Both the position numbers and the translations under genes were made by a program. This document shows, piece after piece, positions 22,794-34,463 of a stretch of 64,000 nt of DNA (position 1 is its first letter; each line of letters starts with the position of its first letter). The DNA lies in NCBI GenBank assembly GCA_030144725.1, contig JASKMD010000019.1, positions 8,296,760-8,360,759 on the forward strand, in the 5' to 3' direction. Under the pieces are notes generated by a model. That model did not search any database and was not told the DNA's origin. It worked only from the letters and a program-made list of their open reading frames with translations. The stretch is from Haematococcus lacustris (taxonomy: Eukaryota; Chlorophyta; Chlorophyceae; Chlamydomonadales; Haematococcaceae).

Positions 22794-25700
22794 TCATCCC
22801 TGTCGACCTCTCTTACTGCTTCCACCCTTGCCATGGCCACGGCCTGGCTTTGCCGGAGGCCAGCTAAATCCTGCTGCCTCATACCACTGCTGCTCCAACT
22901 GCTGTAGCCCTGCCTGTGAGAAGTCTGGGACTTTGAGCCAATCTGCCACCCACATGGCGTCCTCTTCTTTCTGAGCTGGGGGCTTGTATGGGACCTTAGG
23001 CACGTGCTTGCCACCTGCTGCTTCCCCCTGCCAGGCGGGCACCTTGGGGGTGCTGCCGGTCCTGGGCTCCGTGGTGGGCTGGCACAGGCTGTCAAACAGG
23101 TCGCCAAACTCCGCTATGTAGCAGGTGGTGTCCGACACAAAGCCAGTGGAGGCGTAGAAGTGCACCCGCACTGAACCTGTCCCCTCCCTGCCCTCATCAC
23201 CAGCATGGATTGTGTACCCACGCATCCCAAGCACCTGACCTGGCTCCAACGTCACCCGCACCACCTCCTGGGCTGTCATCTTCTGCTGCAGGTACTCCTC
23301 AAGAGCAGCCTGGCACTCAGGGCTCTTGCCCGGACCGTTCCAGAAATGCTCCACCACCTGGACCCACTTGTGGCTGCGGGGGATGAGGAGGATGCTGACC
23401 CGCTGCATGGCCATGATGAGCACCATGCCATCACGCCCTGGAATGAAACGCCACTGGATGGGGTGCGGCTTCTGCTTAGGGGATGGCTGCCGGCTGGGGG
23501 ATTGCTGCCGGCTCGGGGATTGCTGCCGCCTGGGGGATGGCTGGCGCTTGGGGGATGGCTGGCTCGGACCTGCACCTGCACCTGCTGCTGGGCTGCTGCA
23601 TGCTGCTGAGGGGGGGGCTTCTGGCTGGGGTGTGTCTGTCAAGGGGGGTTGGGGTGGGAACAGGGCTGCTTGTCTTGCCTCCTCCTCATCAGACCACGAA
23701 GGCCGCACATCCACATGCAGTGCCTGGGCTGGCACCAAGCCGGTAGCCCTTTTGGGTTTGCCGTCTTCCAGCATTTTGTACGGGTCGTTGCACAGGATGG
23801 TGCCACCACGGAGGGGTGAGGAGACCAGCTGGTTGGCCCTTGCCTGGAGGCGCTTCAAACACGCCTGAGCCCACACTTTGGCAGCCAGATGGCGTGCCTT
23901 GATGTCGTCATCTAGCTGCTGGAACGCCTGCACCGCTTCCTCAGTCAGCATCCCTGCCATGGACACCTCGTCAGCCAGGCTGCCATCATGCTGAGGGCTG
24001 GTGAAGAGCAGCTGTTTGCGCTGCCCTGTGCCATACGTCGTCACCACCTCCTGCAACCATGCAACCAACAGAAGCATGTGCCTTGTCAACATTGTGTATG
24101 TGCGCATGCTAATGATGAGACATGTAAGTTATGGGGACTCTGCTGAGTCTTGTAAGGCAAGAGTTAAGGATAAAGATAGGGACAGGGACAGGGACAGGGT
24201 TAGGGACAGGGTTAGGGATAGGGTTAGGGTTAGGGTTAGGGTTAGTGATAGTGATAGTGATAGGGATAGGGATAGGGATAGGGATAGGGTTAGGGTTAGG
24301 GTTAGGGTTAGGGTTAGGGTTAGGGTTAGGGTTAGGGATAGGGATAGGGATAGTTTTAGGGGTAGGGTTAGGGGTAGGGTTGGGTTTAGGGTTAGGGTTA
24401 GGGTTAGGGTTAGGGTTAGGTTTAGGGTTAGGGTTAGGGTTAGGGTTAGGGCTAGGGTTATGGTTAGGGATAGGGATAGGGGTAGGGGATAGGGTTAAAC
24501 TGAAGGGTTCATAATCTGCACCTGAGCCCTTCTGGACGGGATAGCTAACATCTGAAGCAGGTGTACTCACCGTCGTGCCCTGCACCTCTCCTGGTACAAT
24601 CTGCAGCGTCCCATCGAGGTTGATAGCGCTCTCCTTGAAGATGATGCGGGCGTAGTGCATGGTCAGCGTCAACAGGGCCCACAGCTCCTTGGCACCAGGC
24701 ATGATGCCATCTCCAACCACCGTCACTGCATAGCCCTCCTCCTCGACCTCTGCCTTGAACTCCTTCTCCTCTCCAAGCTGGAACACCCTGCAGATAGCCT
24801 CCCTGAAGCGAGGCCCCCTCCATGCCATGGTGCCCTTGCTCTTCTTCTGAGGTGGCTGTTCACCCTGCATACAATCCACAAGGCCAATGCTGGTGCCGTT
24901 AGAACTACACAATTCGCATGTGGGGTGTGCAAGGCATAGGTGACTTGCAGGCATGTGAGTTTTGAAAGTTGCAACCTGTTGCCTGTTATGCAATGCAAGT
25001 ATATGACATGGTGGCATGCTGCTTTGGCTCCACTGTCAAACCTGGTCGGCCGTCGCCTTGTCCTGCTGTTTGTGCATCTTCAGGTCAAACAGTCCCTCCA
25101 TCATGGCTTCTATCCTCTCTATTTTGGCCTGCAATGCGTCCAGCTTATGCAGCTTGGTCTGCATGGCGTCCAACTGATGATGCTTGGGGAGCATAGCCTC
25201 CAGCTTGGCGATACGCTCCTCAAGGGCCTGAATTCACAACATGGGTTACTGTCATTGTCTATGCTCTACCTATCATCAACATGTATGTTACCCCACATGC
25301 TGTGATGACTCACAGCTTGGCTTCTCGAGTCTCTCTCTGCTGCCGTCCTCTTCTTCTCTCCTCCCACTTGACTGGTCCCCTACAATCACACATCAATGCA
25401 CATTCTTGGTCTATGTTTGAGCTGATGATAATTAGCATGCTCCTTTCACCATCCCTCACATCTAGCTAGATGTACCACACATCATGAACGTCTTTATCTG
25501 ATGTACATCACATACGGACATCATGCAATCACGCACAATTACATGCACAAGCATGCGGATTAGCTCATCAGGCTTTAATGAGTAGGTGTCCATTATCCAT
25601 GGTTATGCAGAAGTGTGCGGTTTCCCATACACATACTTAGACCCACCTCTTCATCACTGTCACCGATAGTCAGGTCCAAGGGTCCCTGCTGTGATGCTGG

Positions 25701-28700
25701 CGCGCTCGGCTGTGCCTCCTCACCTCCCTTAGCCACCCGGCCTGCCTGCAGTTATACATGAATGCAGGCCATTGTTCAGTGTCATGCGTTCACCTGCGTG
25801 TGAGGTGAAGGCACCGTGCTTGAAGCCTTATGCATGCATGATGCGCACGATGAGCATGGTGTGCATGATGCATGTGATAATCAAAGGCCAAATGTCATAA
25901 CTCTTCATCAGGCCGTCGTCTTTATGCATATCTGTTAGACAACACCTTGTTCTCTTCTGAAGCGGCGACCTTCCATTCGTCACTAATGTTAACCTACGAG
26001 CATCATTCACAAATGATGTTTCCTGCATGAGCATGTTGTGTTGCAATCATGAAACTGCTAGCTATGGGACCTATACTCACTATTCCAGACCACCCCTCAC
26101 AACGCTGCACCGCGTCCTTCCAACACATGCGCCTCCCAATCATGCCCTCCTCAGTGTTGTTGTCAAATTCAATCTTGGTAATGAAGTGACTGCAGCGCAT
26201 GCAAAAGGTTAGACCACCTTACGAGCCATGTGATGTATATGCCAGGCAGTGCCATTGCATGGTATATTCTTTTACACCTTGTAAGCACGGACTCACCTCG
26301 TGCGCTGCTCGGTTATGTAATCAATGTGCACCAGCATGCGGTCGCCACAACTCCAACCATCTCCCTGTGGTGGGCAAGCACCTCTCAGCGACTGCCACTT
26401 CCCATCCTTGACATTCTTCTTGAGGAAAGACTCCAGCTTCTTCCACAAGGTAAAGGGAATGTTTCCGGGCTGCATGCAATCAGAAGAACGTGGCACTGAT
26501 CATATTCATAACACTGCAAAACCCCTTCGTGTTCAACTCACCGCGATGGGGTCATAGTACACGACCTTCTGCATATCCACGTAGACAGCTGCCACTGTCC
26601 AATGGTTGTCGTTGAGGTTGAAGGGGATGAGGATCACGCTTGCATCTCTGAGCTGGGACATGCCCAACTTCTTCAGAATCTTGCTCCTCTCTTTGTATTG
26701 GTCCATCGCCCTGTCCGCCGCCAGCTCATCGTCCCGGATTCCCTTTCCCACATGGCTCTGGAGGATCAAGAACTTTCGCTCTTCTGTGTTGAAGCGAATA
26801 GCCTGCAATGACATACCACCATGCATGGTACCACATGCATGGTCTCATCCTCTGTTCAGTCATCGTGCACAGACGCTTCTTTCTTGCTACCAACACGCCA
26901 ATCTATGGTGTTTACTCCACTCACTTGGATCAACTCCATGGCCACGTCTAGTGCATTGCCGTTGATACTCTGCGGCTCATATGTGGTTGGGTCAAAGAAC
27001 CTTGAGTCTTGGACATGGTATGGGTTAACGCCCTGCAATAGCATTCACACAGTCAGAACTAATACAAGTGTATGTGCTTGTATAATTGCTGTGGATCCCA
27101 ATCCCATGCTCCCATGCTCCCATGCTCCTACCTTCACCAGCTTTCTTGCGCCTGCGCTACGCGTTGCACCGCCCTTGGGGGCACCTGCAACCATACCAAT
27201 TCCTATCCACATGAACAGCAAACGTGAGGGACTACGCAGGCCTAAGCCATCATGCTACTAAAACCAACATGCAGTGACTTTCCTATACTATACCTGGGTT
27301 GGACTGAAGGGCAGCCGGGGTAAGGGTTGGGTGGGCTGGGGGGCAGGCGGTGGCAAGGGGAGTGACGGATGATGAGGGTGGGCGGTTGGATGAGGTCTTG
27401 GCCAGGGAGGGGGCTGTGGAAGGCACTGTGGAAGGGGCTGGGGCAGGGGCTGGGGTTGGAGCACAGGCAGGCCGGCCAGGCGCAGTCGTAGTAGCAGGGG
27501 CCATGCGAGGGGTTGGGGTGCGAGTGGGCGCCACCGTCTTGGATTGGGTAGGGGCTGGTGGGGCTGGGGTGCAGGTGGGGGCAAGGGGGGTCACGCGTGG
27601 TGTGGCTGGGCGGTGGGATGAGGTCTTTGACAGGGAAAGGGTCGGGGGAGGGGCCTTGGGAGGGGCTGGGGCAAGGGCTGGGGTAGGAGCAGAGGCAGGC
27701 AGGCTAGTGGCAGGCGTAGCTGATGGGGCCATGCGAGGGGGGAGGGTGGGAGTGGGCGCCACCGCCTTGGATGCAGCTGCCGATGACCCTGTGAGCACGA
27801 TGCAAGCAAAATTTGTGTGATGCATGTCGGGTGGCATGCTAGTACGAGATGGGCATGCAGCACACAATGACGTATACCTAGCAAAGCGTGCTTGTACTTT
27901 GCTGGGGAGGTCCCCTCTGCCTGCTGCGCATCAACCTCAGTCACCGGAGGTGTGGGGGTGACCTGCATTACACCAGTAGTGCAATTGTTAATGACTACAT
28001 CTGGCCAAGGTTGTCTTCATGCCCTGTCAACTCACCCCTGTGTTTGACACAGTGGGTGTCTGGGATGGGAGTGGGGGGGTGCGAGTCTGCTGCAAAGACG
28101 CCTGCACATAGGGGTACACAATGAGTCATCACATACACGCCAAGTGTGCACCCCTCACCCTCTGCACACCTGCATGAGTAACATGCCTCACCTTTGGTGA
28201 CCGTTGCGCCTTGGCCTTGAGTGCCTTGCCACTCAGCAAGCTGACCATCACACACTTCACTGCCTTCACAGCCTTCTTCAGCTCAGGTGTGAGCTGGATG
28301 GGGGCCTCTGCACTCACAAGCACCATCAAGCTTGGCATGTTGTGCGCCTCCTATGGTACTCATGTGTGCCTAGCCAGCACCTACTTGACATCTCATACAC
28401 ACGGTACAGCTCTGCGAGGCACTCCATGCCTTGTGGCACTTCACCACCTCCCTCTTTCCCCACGGCTGACAGGCCAGGGAAGTGGTGGGTGGCCGCCACG
28501 TAGGAAGCAACCCACGTGTCCTGATCAGTCTTGCTCATGCCGTTGAACTTGATGCGGGCCCTATCAACCATCCTGTGCATGCATGCATCCAGCATGTATG
28601 CATACATGTGGCTGACTCTATCTGACTGAGGCATTGTCTTGAAGCTGGCACGCTCACGGTTGCACTGCTGCTTCCATCACTGCCACTGTGGGAGGGTTAG

Positions 28701-28979
28701 GGCTGTTGGCCAGGTCAATGCCTGTTATCATGATGGCTACGATAAGCTTCTTTCTGGGCTTGTCCAAAGTGGCATCCTGCACAGAACATGTAAGTTGACG
28801 CTGTGCATATTGCATCTATACACCAGTGCTTCCCAATCGTTTGGATATACCCTCAAATCGACCACCACTTGGAGGATTGTCGCCGCATAGGTGGACAACT
28901 GCACAGTATCTCCTGAGGAGGATGTACCATTCATGTCGCCGGCAGTGAACACAGCCGGGAATGGGGCGCTTGCAGACAT
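22794..28979 (-). CDS. Passenger gene: C48 (Ulp1-like) protease, SIM-like motif, coiled coil and 2OG-Fe(II) dioxygenase-like domain
   Basis: Multi-exon model, start ATG 28979 (MSASAPFPAVF), stop at 22794. Early exons are anonymous, followed by two Pro/Ala/Thr repeats of about 77 residues (27790-27295). The Ulp1 domain spans exons at about 27030-26925, 26802-26542, 26469-26297 and 26189-26081: catalytic His in DNHWTVAAVY (26604), Asp in YYDP (26553), then PPQGDGWSCG with the oxyanion Gln and nucleophile Cys (26349). Exon 25745-25647 encodes PLDLTIGDSDEE, like a SUMO-interacting motif. Exon 25227-25042 is a coiled coil. The last exon, 24050-22794, has ALHVDV (HxD near 23717), a Ser/Pro/Gln insert, GYTIHAGDEG (distal His near 23207) and SVRVHFY (2-oxoglutarate-binding Arg). 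All junctions used have GT donors and AG acceptors in phase. It could instead be two genes, split near 26000-25750. Confidence 0.65.
24180..24500. repeat. Intronic telomere-like array (TTAGGG on plus, CCCTAA in the sense transcript)
   Basis: About 50 hexamers, mainly TTAGGG with ATAGGG, ACAGGG, TTAGTG-type and other variants. The array lies wholly within the intron 24570-24051 of the minus-strand passenger gene. The sense pre-mRNA strand therefore carries CCCTAA repeats, which contain CTAAC, the usual branch-point consensus, close to the 3' splice site. Confidence 0.92.
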
Positions 28980-29296
28980 TGATGGATGTTATTCACGCGA
29001 AGGACGAATATAGGGGCTTGTATCGGGGCTTGATGTTCAACTCGATTATGTAGAAGACCTCGGCGATGCGCATGCATGTTGTGTTCAAATTTAGTTACGT
29101 TTCCTTCTGAATCATACAGTGTATACCCAAAGCTCGCGTTGCAGTCACCGTGGGTGCCAGCCTGTAATGAGCATGGGGGGCGACAATATAGGGCTACATG
29201 ACTTGCAACATCAAATTCATGCATGTGCAAGCGCCCGCAAGCGATCCGGAGGCGGTACACACCTCAGCACGGCGATTGACGATGCAGCGGTCTGTG

Positions 29297-30409
29297 ATGG
29301 GGCGTAGCTGGGCCGAGCCTATCGTTGTTACAAGCGGCGGTGATTTTCTGCGGCTCGGTCAGGGTAGCGAGTCCAGCCCAATCACCGAAGAGTGCCGTGA
29401 GACGTGCCTGGCGACTTGCGACTGCTTGGCCCTCAGCATCGACTCTGAAACCATATACTCGCACCTATCACCTCGCCACTTGGCGGCTCTGCGTGGACGT
29501 CGGCAGCGTCTATTGCTAATGCTGACCATGGAGCAACGACTTGGTCCAGCCATGACCAGGTGCAGAGTGGAGGGGGTGCTTGGGTTCCTTGGCTATTGTG
29601 AGGCTGTTCAGAGCGTGGAGATCAGACTCGTCATGGACGAGTACACGGATGAGGAGCCCACCTATGAGCAGCTGCCAGTGGGGGCCTGGTTGGCGGAGAG
29701 GCTGATGTCCAACTTCCCCAACTGCCATGTGTTGGGTCTCAAGCCTTTCATAATGCTGGACTCAGAGCTGCTGGCACTCCTCAGTCACCAGCTGGTTGTG
29801 GGGCGGATCAAACATGTGGACATCCAAACTGCCATCCTGACTGGCGGGGGAAGCGATGTTCCTTATGAGTGGGTGGAGCCTGCTTTGGGGCTGACAACCT
29901 TGATAGCCACCTACCTGGGGCCCCTTCCCAGCTCCCTACGTGACCGCACTTGCAACCTTGTGAAGCTGAGCGTCACTGAGATGAACATAACAGACGTGGG
30001 CAACCTGCCACATTCTGTCACAACCCTATTGATATCTGACCTCAGCGTCGTCCTGCCAGAGCGGGATATGGCGGCATTGAGTAGAGGTGTGGCAGACCTC
30101 AGCTCAGGCCGGTTTGATCGTCAGCATATTGGGATGCTGGGTGTGGCCATCACGAGCAAGCAAGGGTGTGCACAAGCAGCAGCCCTATTGCCCCTGGTGG
30201 GACGGTTTAGGGAGGCCCTGGTGGATGTGGGGGAGCCAAGCCAGGTGATTCATTGTGATGTGGTGAGGGCTGTGATTCCAATCTTAAAAGGGTGTGCTGG
30301 GGTCCAGTTCAGGAATGCCCCTTGCTCCCTGTATTCATGGCAAGAGTGGATGGTGAAGAATGCCATGGCTCCGGGTGCGGCGTTTATCGTACGTTATGCG
30401 TTGTACTGA
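29297..30409 (+). CDS. Anonymous single-exon passenger protein, about 370 residues
   Basis: The open frame starts at ATG 29297 (MGRSWAEPIVV) and ends TGA 30407-30409. It is leucine-rich with recurrent LxxLxxL spacing (e.g. LVKLSVTEMNITDVGNLP), so a leucine-rich-repeat-like fold is possible but not shown. No catalytic motif or membrane segment is evident. It is transcribed divergently from the protease/dioxygenase gene; the 317-base gap 28980-29296 probably holds both promoters. An upstream in-frame ATG at 29198 exists, but codon use there looks non-coding. Confidence 0.6.
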   Translation: MGRSWAEPIVVTSGGDFLRLGQGSESSPITEECRETCLATCDCLALSIDSETIYSHLSPRHLAALRGRRQRLLLMLTMEQRLGPAMTRCRVEGVLGFLGYCEAVQSVEIRLVMDEYTDEEPTYEQLPVGAWLAERLMSNFPNCHVLGLKPFIMLDSELLALLSHQLVVGRIKHVDIQTAILTGGGSDVPYEWVEPALGLTTLIATYLGPLPSSLRDRTCNLVKLSVTEMNITDVGNLPHSVTTLLISDLSVVLPERDMAALSRGVADLSSGRFDRQHIGMLGVAITSKQGCAQAAALLPLVGRFREALVDVGEPSQVIHCDVVRAVIPILKGCAGVQFRNAPCSLYSWQEWMVKNAMAPGAAFIVRYALY

Positions 30410-30974
30410 CATGCTGCCACCCTGCTGTTAGTCCTGGGTTTCATTGACAAGCTGTGGGCTTGCATGGACAGCACGGACTCCAAGGATGAATGGCCATGGA
30501 TGTAAACATTGAATGCTGTTATATCTTGAACACCATTCTCTCCAAGGTTCCCTACAACGATTGCATGTCCTAGCTCAGCGATGGAGCCATAATATTACGT
30601 TCATTTGCATCTCCATCATATGCATTGTGTGTGCAAGTGCATGGTGTCCAGCTGCTGTCCATCTGGTGCATGTATCGTTTGAAGGATAGCATGGCCCAGG
30701 GCGCTACAGTGGAGGTACAGGAGTGACATTGTAAACAATGTTTGCACTGTGAAGAGCATTGACCGAGATGAACGAAGTGAGAATGGACAAAGCCCCGCCA
30801 CAAAGCTGTCATGTTGTAAGGTTGCCAAGGTCCTAATTACAGCCTTCAACACCTCTGAACCTGAACAGGTCAGCATGTTCAGCGACCTCCACTTCACTCA
30901 GCTCAGGGCGTTTCAGACACATGCAAGACTAATGCACATGTCACATAGGAGCACCAGCAGACTTGAGAATGTTG

Positions 30975-33900
30975 TCAGATTAGAAGCCCACCCCCCTTCT
31001 GCTTGGCCTGAGATTGAACCAGGAGCTCATTCAGTGCGTCTTGAGGGTCACTGCTACTTGATTCCTCCCCCTCCCCCTCCCCCTCCCCCTCCCCCTCCCC
31101 CTCCCCCTCCCCCTCCCCCTCCCCCTCTCCTCCCCCCTCCCCTTCCCCCTCCCCCTCCCCCCCCTCCTCGATCGCCTTCAACCCCCCCTCCTCGATCACC
31201 TCCCCCTCACCAGCCCCCTCCACCCAGTCCTCCCCCTCCCCCTCTGCCCCCAATTGCTGGGTCTCTCCAGCTTGGTGTCCTGGGTCAAGGTCCTGCTGCT
31301 GGCCCACGCTGGTCTTGGCCTCGAGGTCCTTGTGGACACCCTCCATCAGCTCGGCTAGGAGGGCCTACAACAAGCAAGGCATGTATTTGAGTCATGTCAT
31401 GGCAGGTAAACCCCACAGACATAATACAAGCTCACTGACCTGAAACTTGTGAAGGTTGGTGTCCAGTACACCCTGAATGGAGGTCATGACTGTAGCCTCC
31501 TACACAGCAAATACGTGGTTGCCACATAGGATACCATGCCATCATGTCTCCATCATACCATACAAGGCATCATGCCATACAGGACATCATACCAGCAGAG
31601 CAAAGACGTGGTTGCCTTGACATTATCATGTGGCATATGATAAATGGCAACATCAGGCATCCATTACCCAAGACCCACGCACCTGTACACCATAAGCATC
31701 CATGAAACCTGGTGCCAGGCTGCCGAACATTGTCTGGAGCTGTTCCACCATGACTGGTGGGACTGTCAGACTGGGCGCAGCAGCCTCGTCGCTGGGCTGC
31801 TCAGCAGCCACACCTAGATGGCAGCAAACTCAATCGTGTCATGTCAACACTGGACACAAATAGTGATCCATTATAGGATACATACACTGATGCCCTATGT
31901 CATGGGGCATGGACACACAGGCTCACAACACATAGGCTGTGAATAACATTGAAGCCAATGGACCAAGTTACTCACGGGCTTGCCAGAAGTCCCGGCCACG
32001 TTTATACTCTTGTCCCCACTCAGGCGGCACGAAGTTGATGCCCTTGGTCCAGCGGAGGATGACATATTGCTTGTAGGCCTCGGTCTCTTTCTTGATCTGG
32101 CTGCTGCACAGCTTGTTGGGGTTGTTCTTGTGCCATTCGGTGACGGTGCGACGCTTGTTGCGAAGAACACTGCAAAATAGCATGACAAATACACAGGTGC
32201 AAAAGCACATGCATTACCTTGTGAGACATGCTAGATAGGACATGACATGGTATTCAAGCTTGAGCCACATGCGAGCACTCACTGTTGCATGACTTTATCC
32301 ACGTTAGTGTATGTCACACACGGGGGCAGTTTTCCTTCAAACTCGACCTGAAGGGCCATCACAACAGCCCCAAGCGCTGCAAATTCCGCTGCAGGCCACT
32401 TTGAAATTTCTTCTTTGTTGCTCTTGTTGCAGAGCTTCCCATGAGGCTCATCGCCAATAGGATACTCCTGCATGTGCACAGCTTGTCCCTCGTTCAACAT
32501 GTTGCAAGTCAATCCATGTGCAATAGTTGTAGCAACACGATGATCTTACAGGCAGGTATGTTCTCATACCGAACTTGACCCAGGCTTTCCCTGACTCTCT
32601 CATCACACACTTAAACGCCTGCAAACCACAAGCACATATAATTGTGACATTCATCACGGGGCAGAATTGCATGCATGTGGCACCATGCCCTCACACACAC
32701 ACACCTTTTTCCCGTCCTCATCACCACCGAATGGGTTGTGTGAGGAGTCCTGCACAGCAGATTCTAGGCACTTTCATCAGCTCATGAATATCATTATCCA
32801 TAGTGTTGCATGATGACACGAGGCATGAGTCCACATTGCTGTCATTCACCTCCTTGACCTCCTTCTTCTTCCCTTTCCCTTTCCCCTTCTCCTTGCCCTC
32901 CTCCTCCTCCTTCTCCTGCCCCTCCTCCTCGCCCTCCTCCTGGGCGTCCTCCTTGCCCTGAACCCGGCCCTTCTTCAGGCTCATCTTCTGTCCCTGGTCC
33001 TGCCCCTTGCTGACGCCTTTACTCTTGGGCGCGTTGTCACTAGGTCGACGGCCCTGTCAAGGCATAGGTGATGAGCGGATTACTCAGACACAACATGTAG
33101 CTCAACAACATGCAGCTCCTCCACAACAACATACTCAGACACAACATGCAGCACCTCAACAGATGGTTATCTTACCCTCTTCTTGGCAAAAATACCATCG
33201 TCATCCTTCTCCTCATCCTCCTCCACCCTCGTCTGCCCATGCTTCCTGGGGCTGGCAGCAACGAGGCCACGTGCATGACCGCGCAACTGCATGTTTAGAA
33301 CAAGATACCATGCGCATCATGCATGATCTCATTGTGACCCAAGTATCTCTTTCGCTTACTGTTATCCTTGCGGGTCCCTTGCCCAGTGAGCCAGCACGAG
33401 CTCCTGCCGCAGCCTGCAAGGACATGCTCAATCATAACCATTATCATACCTGCCGCAGCCTGCAAGGACATGCTCGATCATAACACTAAAGCAACAATGG
33501 CTTCCTGGTTGTGCATAGAGCCTCCATGCATGACCTACCCGTTTAGCACGGGGCTCGTCATCATCATCTGACACCTCAGATTGCTCCTCCTCCTGGCCTT
33601 CATCTACACTATCATGGAGGCTGTCTTCATGGCCTGTACGAGCCGGTGGAGTCACGGTCTGAACATGGCAGCGCATGGAATACTACCTAGGTCAGCATAC
33701 CTAATTAGGTCAGCATACCTAATTACAGCCACGAACACCTCTCACCCTAAACAGGAATCATGAGAGCGGCATACCTTGCTTGCAGGCATAGGGGCCTTCC
33801 CAGCTGACGATCCAGCAGAGGCGCCAATGCCCCTCATGACCTGGCCTCCATATCTATGCAAGCGCGGTGAGACTGGCAGCAGACCGCGGCTTGGTGGCTT

Positions 33901-34299
33901 TGGCGGAGACGGTGCCTGTAAGTATAGCAGACACATTGGTGTCAGCAGCAAGGGGGTGATGTCATGTTGTAACACATTAGAACGCACCTTAGTCTTGGCA
34001 TACAGAAGGACATCGACATAATCCTTCTCGGCTGTGAAGCTGCCACACTTCATGGCAGCAAATGCATTGAACCAGGCCTTGTCCTGCTTCTTATTCTTGA
34101 GGAGACGAGCAAGGGCCTTGACCTCCCCTGGTTCCATCATGCCGGTATAGATAGCATGACCATCGCTTCCGATTTGTACGTTGCTGAGGTGGTGGGATTC
34201 AAGGTACATAGACAACGAATCCGCTGAGGGGTAGTCGCTAGCATCGAAGTTCACAATGACTCTTTCGCCCTCATCTAGAACGGTTACGTAGACAGTCAT
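30975..34299 (-). CDS. Anonymous charged multi-exon passenger protein
   Basis: Start ATG 34299 (MTVYVTVLDEGERVIVNFD). Exons 34299-33988 and 33915-33775 join in phase. Later exons lie near 33660-33540, 33290-33180, 33050-32740, 32620-32570, 32510-32285, 32175-31975, 31815-31680 and 31505-31440, with the last near 31370-30975. Recognisable features are acidic and lysine-rich low complexity (SEVSDDDDEPRAKR; a Glu/Lys/Gly run near 32960-32850; a Gly-Glu run near 31200-31050 encoded by a CCCCCT array). A basic aromatic block includes VTEWHKNNPNKLC and ILRWTKGINFVPPEWG. The latter could be a DNA-binding region of a second transposition protein, comparable in role to TnpA of CACTA elements, but that is only inference from position. 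It is divergent from the transposase. Confidence 0.55.
31060..31135. repeat. CCCCCT hexanucleotide array (codes poly Gly-Glu on minus)
   Basis: About 12 copies. It keeps frame in the minus-strand gene as alternating Glu-Gly, so it may be exonic. Confidence 0.85.
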
Positions 34300-34463
34300 A
34301 TTGCGTCAGCGTTTCTTCTTCCGTGCTGTCCCCTTCAGGCACCGCCGGAAATGTTAAGCAAGAAATGTGAGAGGGTCGAAGAACCACCGGCATTCAGGGA
34401 TACGTAGATAGGCATCGCCTGTTATAACAATGTACATACAGGCTGGTGCTTAGTCGGCTGTCC
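34300..34463. promoter_or_regulatory. Probable divergent promoter of the transposase and charged gene
   Basis: The 164-base gap separates the start codons of the minus-strand charged gene (34299) and the plus-strand transposase (proposed 34464). No clear TATA box is visible. The call is from layout only. Confidence 0.35.

Noticed and set aside
24180..24500. True chromosome end
   Set aside because: The array is degenerate, lies inside an intron and is flanked on both sides by transposon genes in continuous order.
24131..24514. Gly-Leu or Asn-Pro repeat proteins
   Set aside because: Translation of the telomere-like array within an intron.
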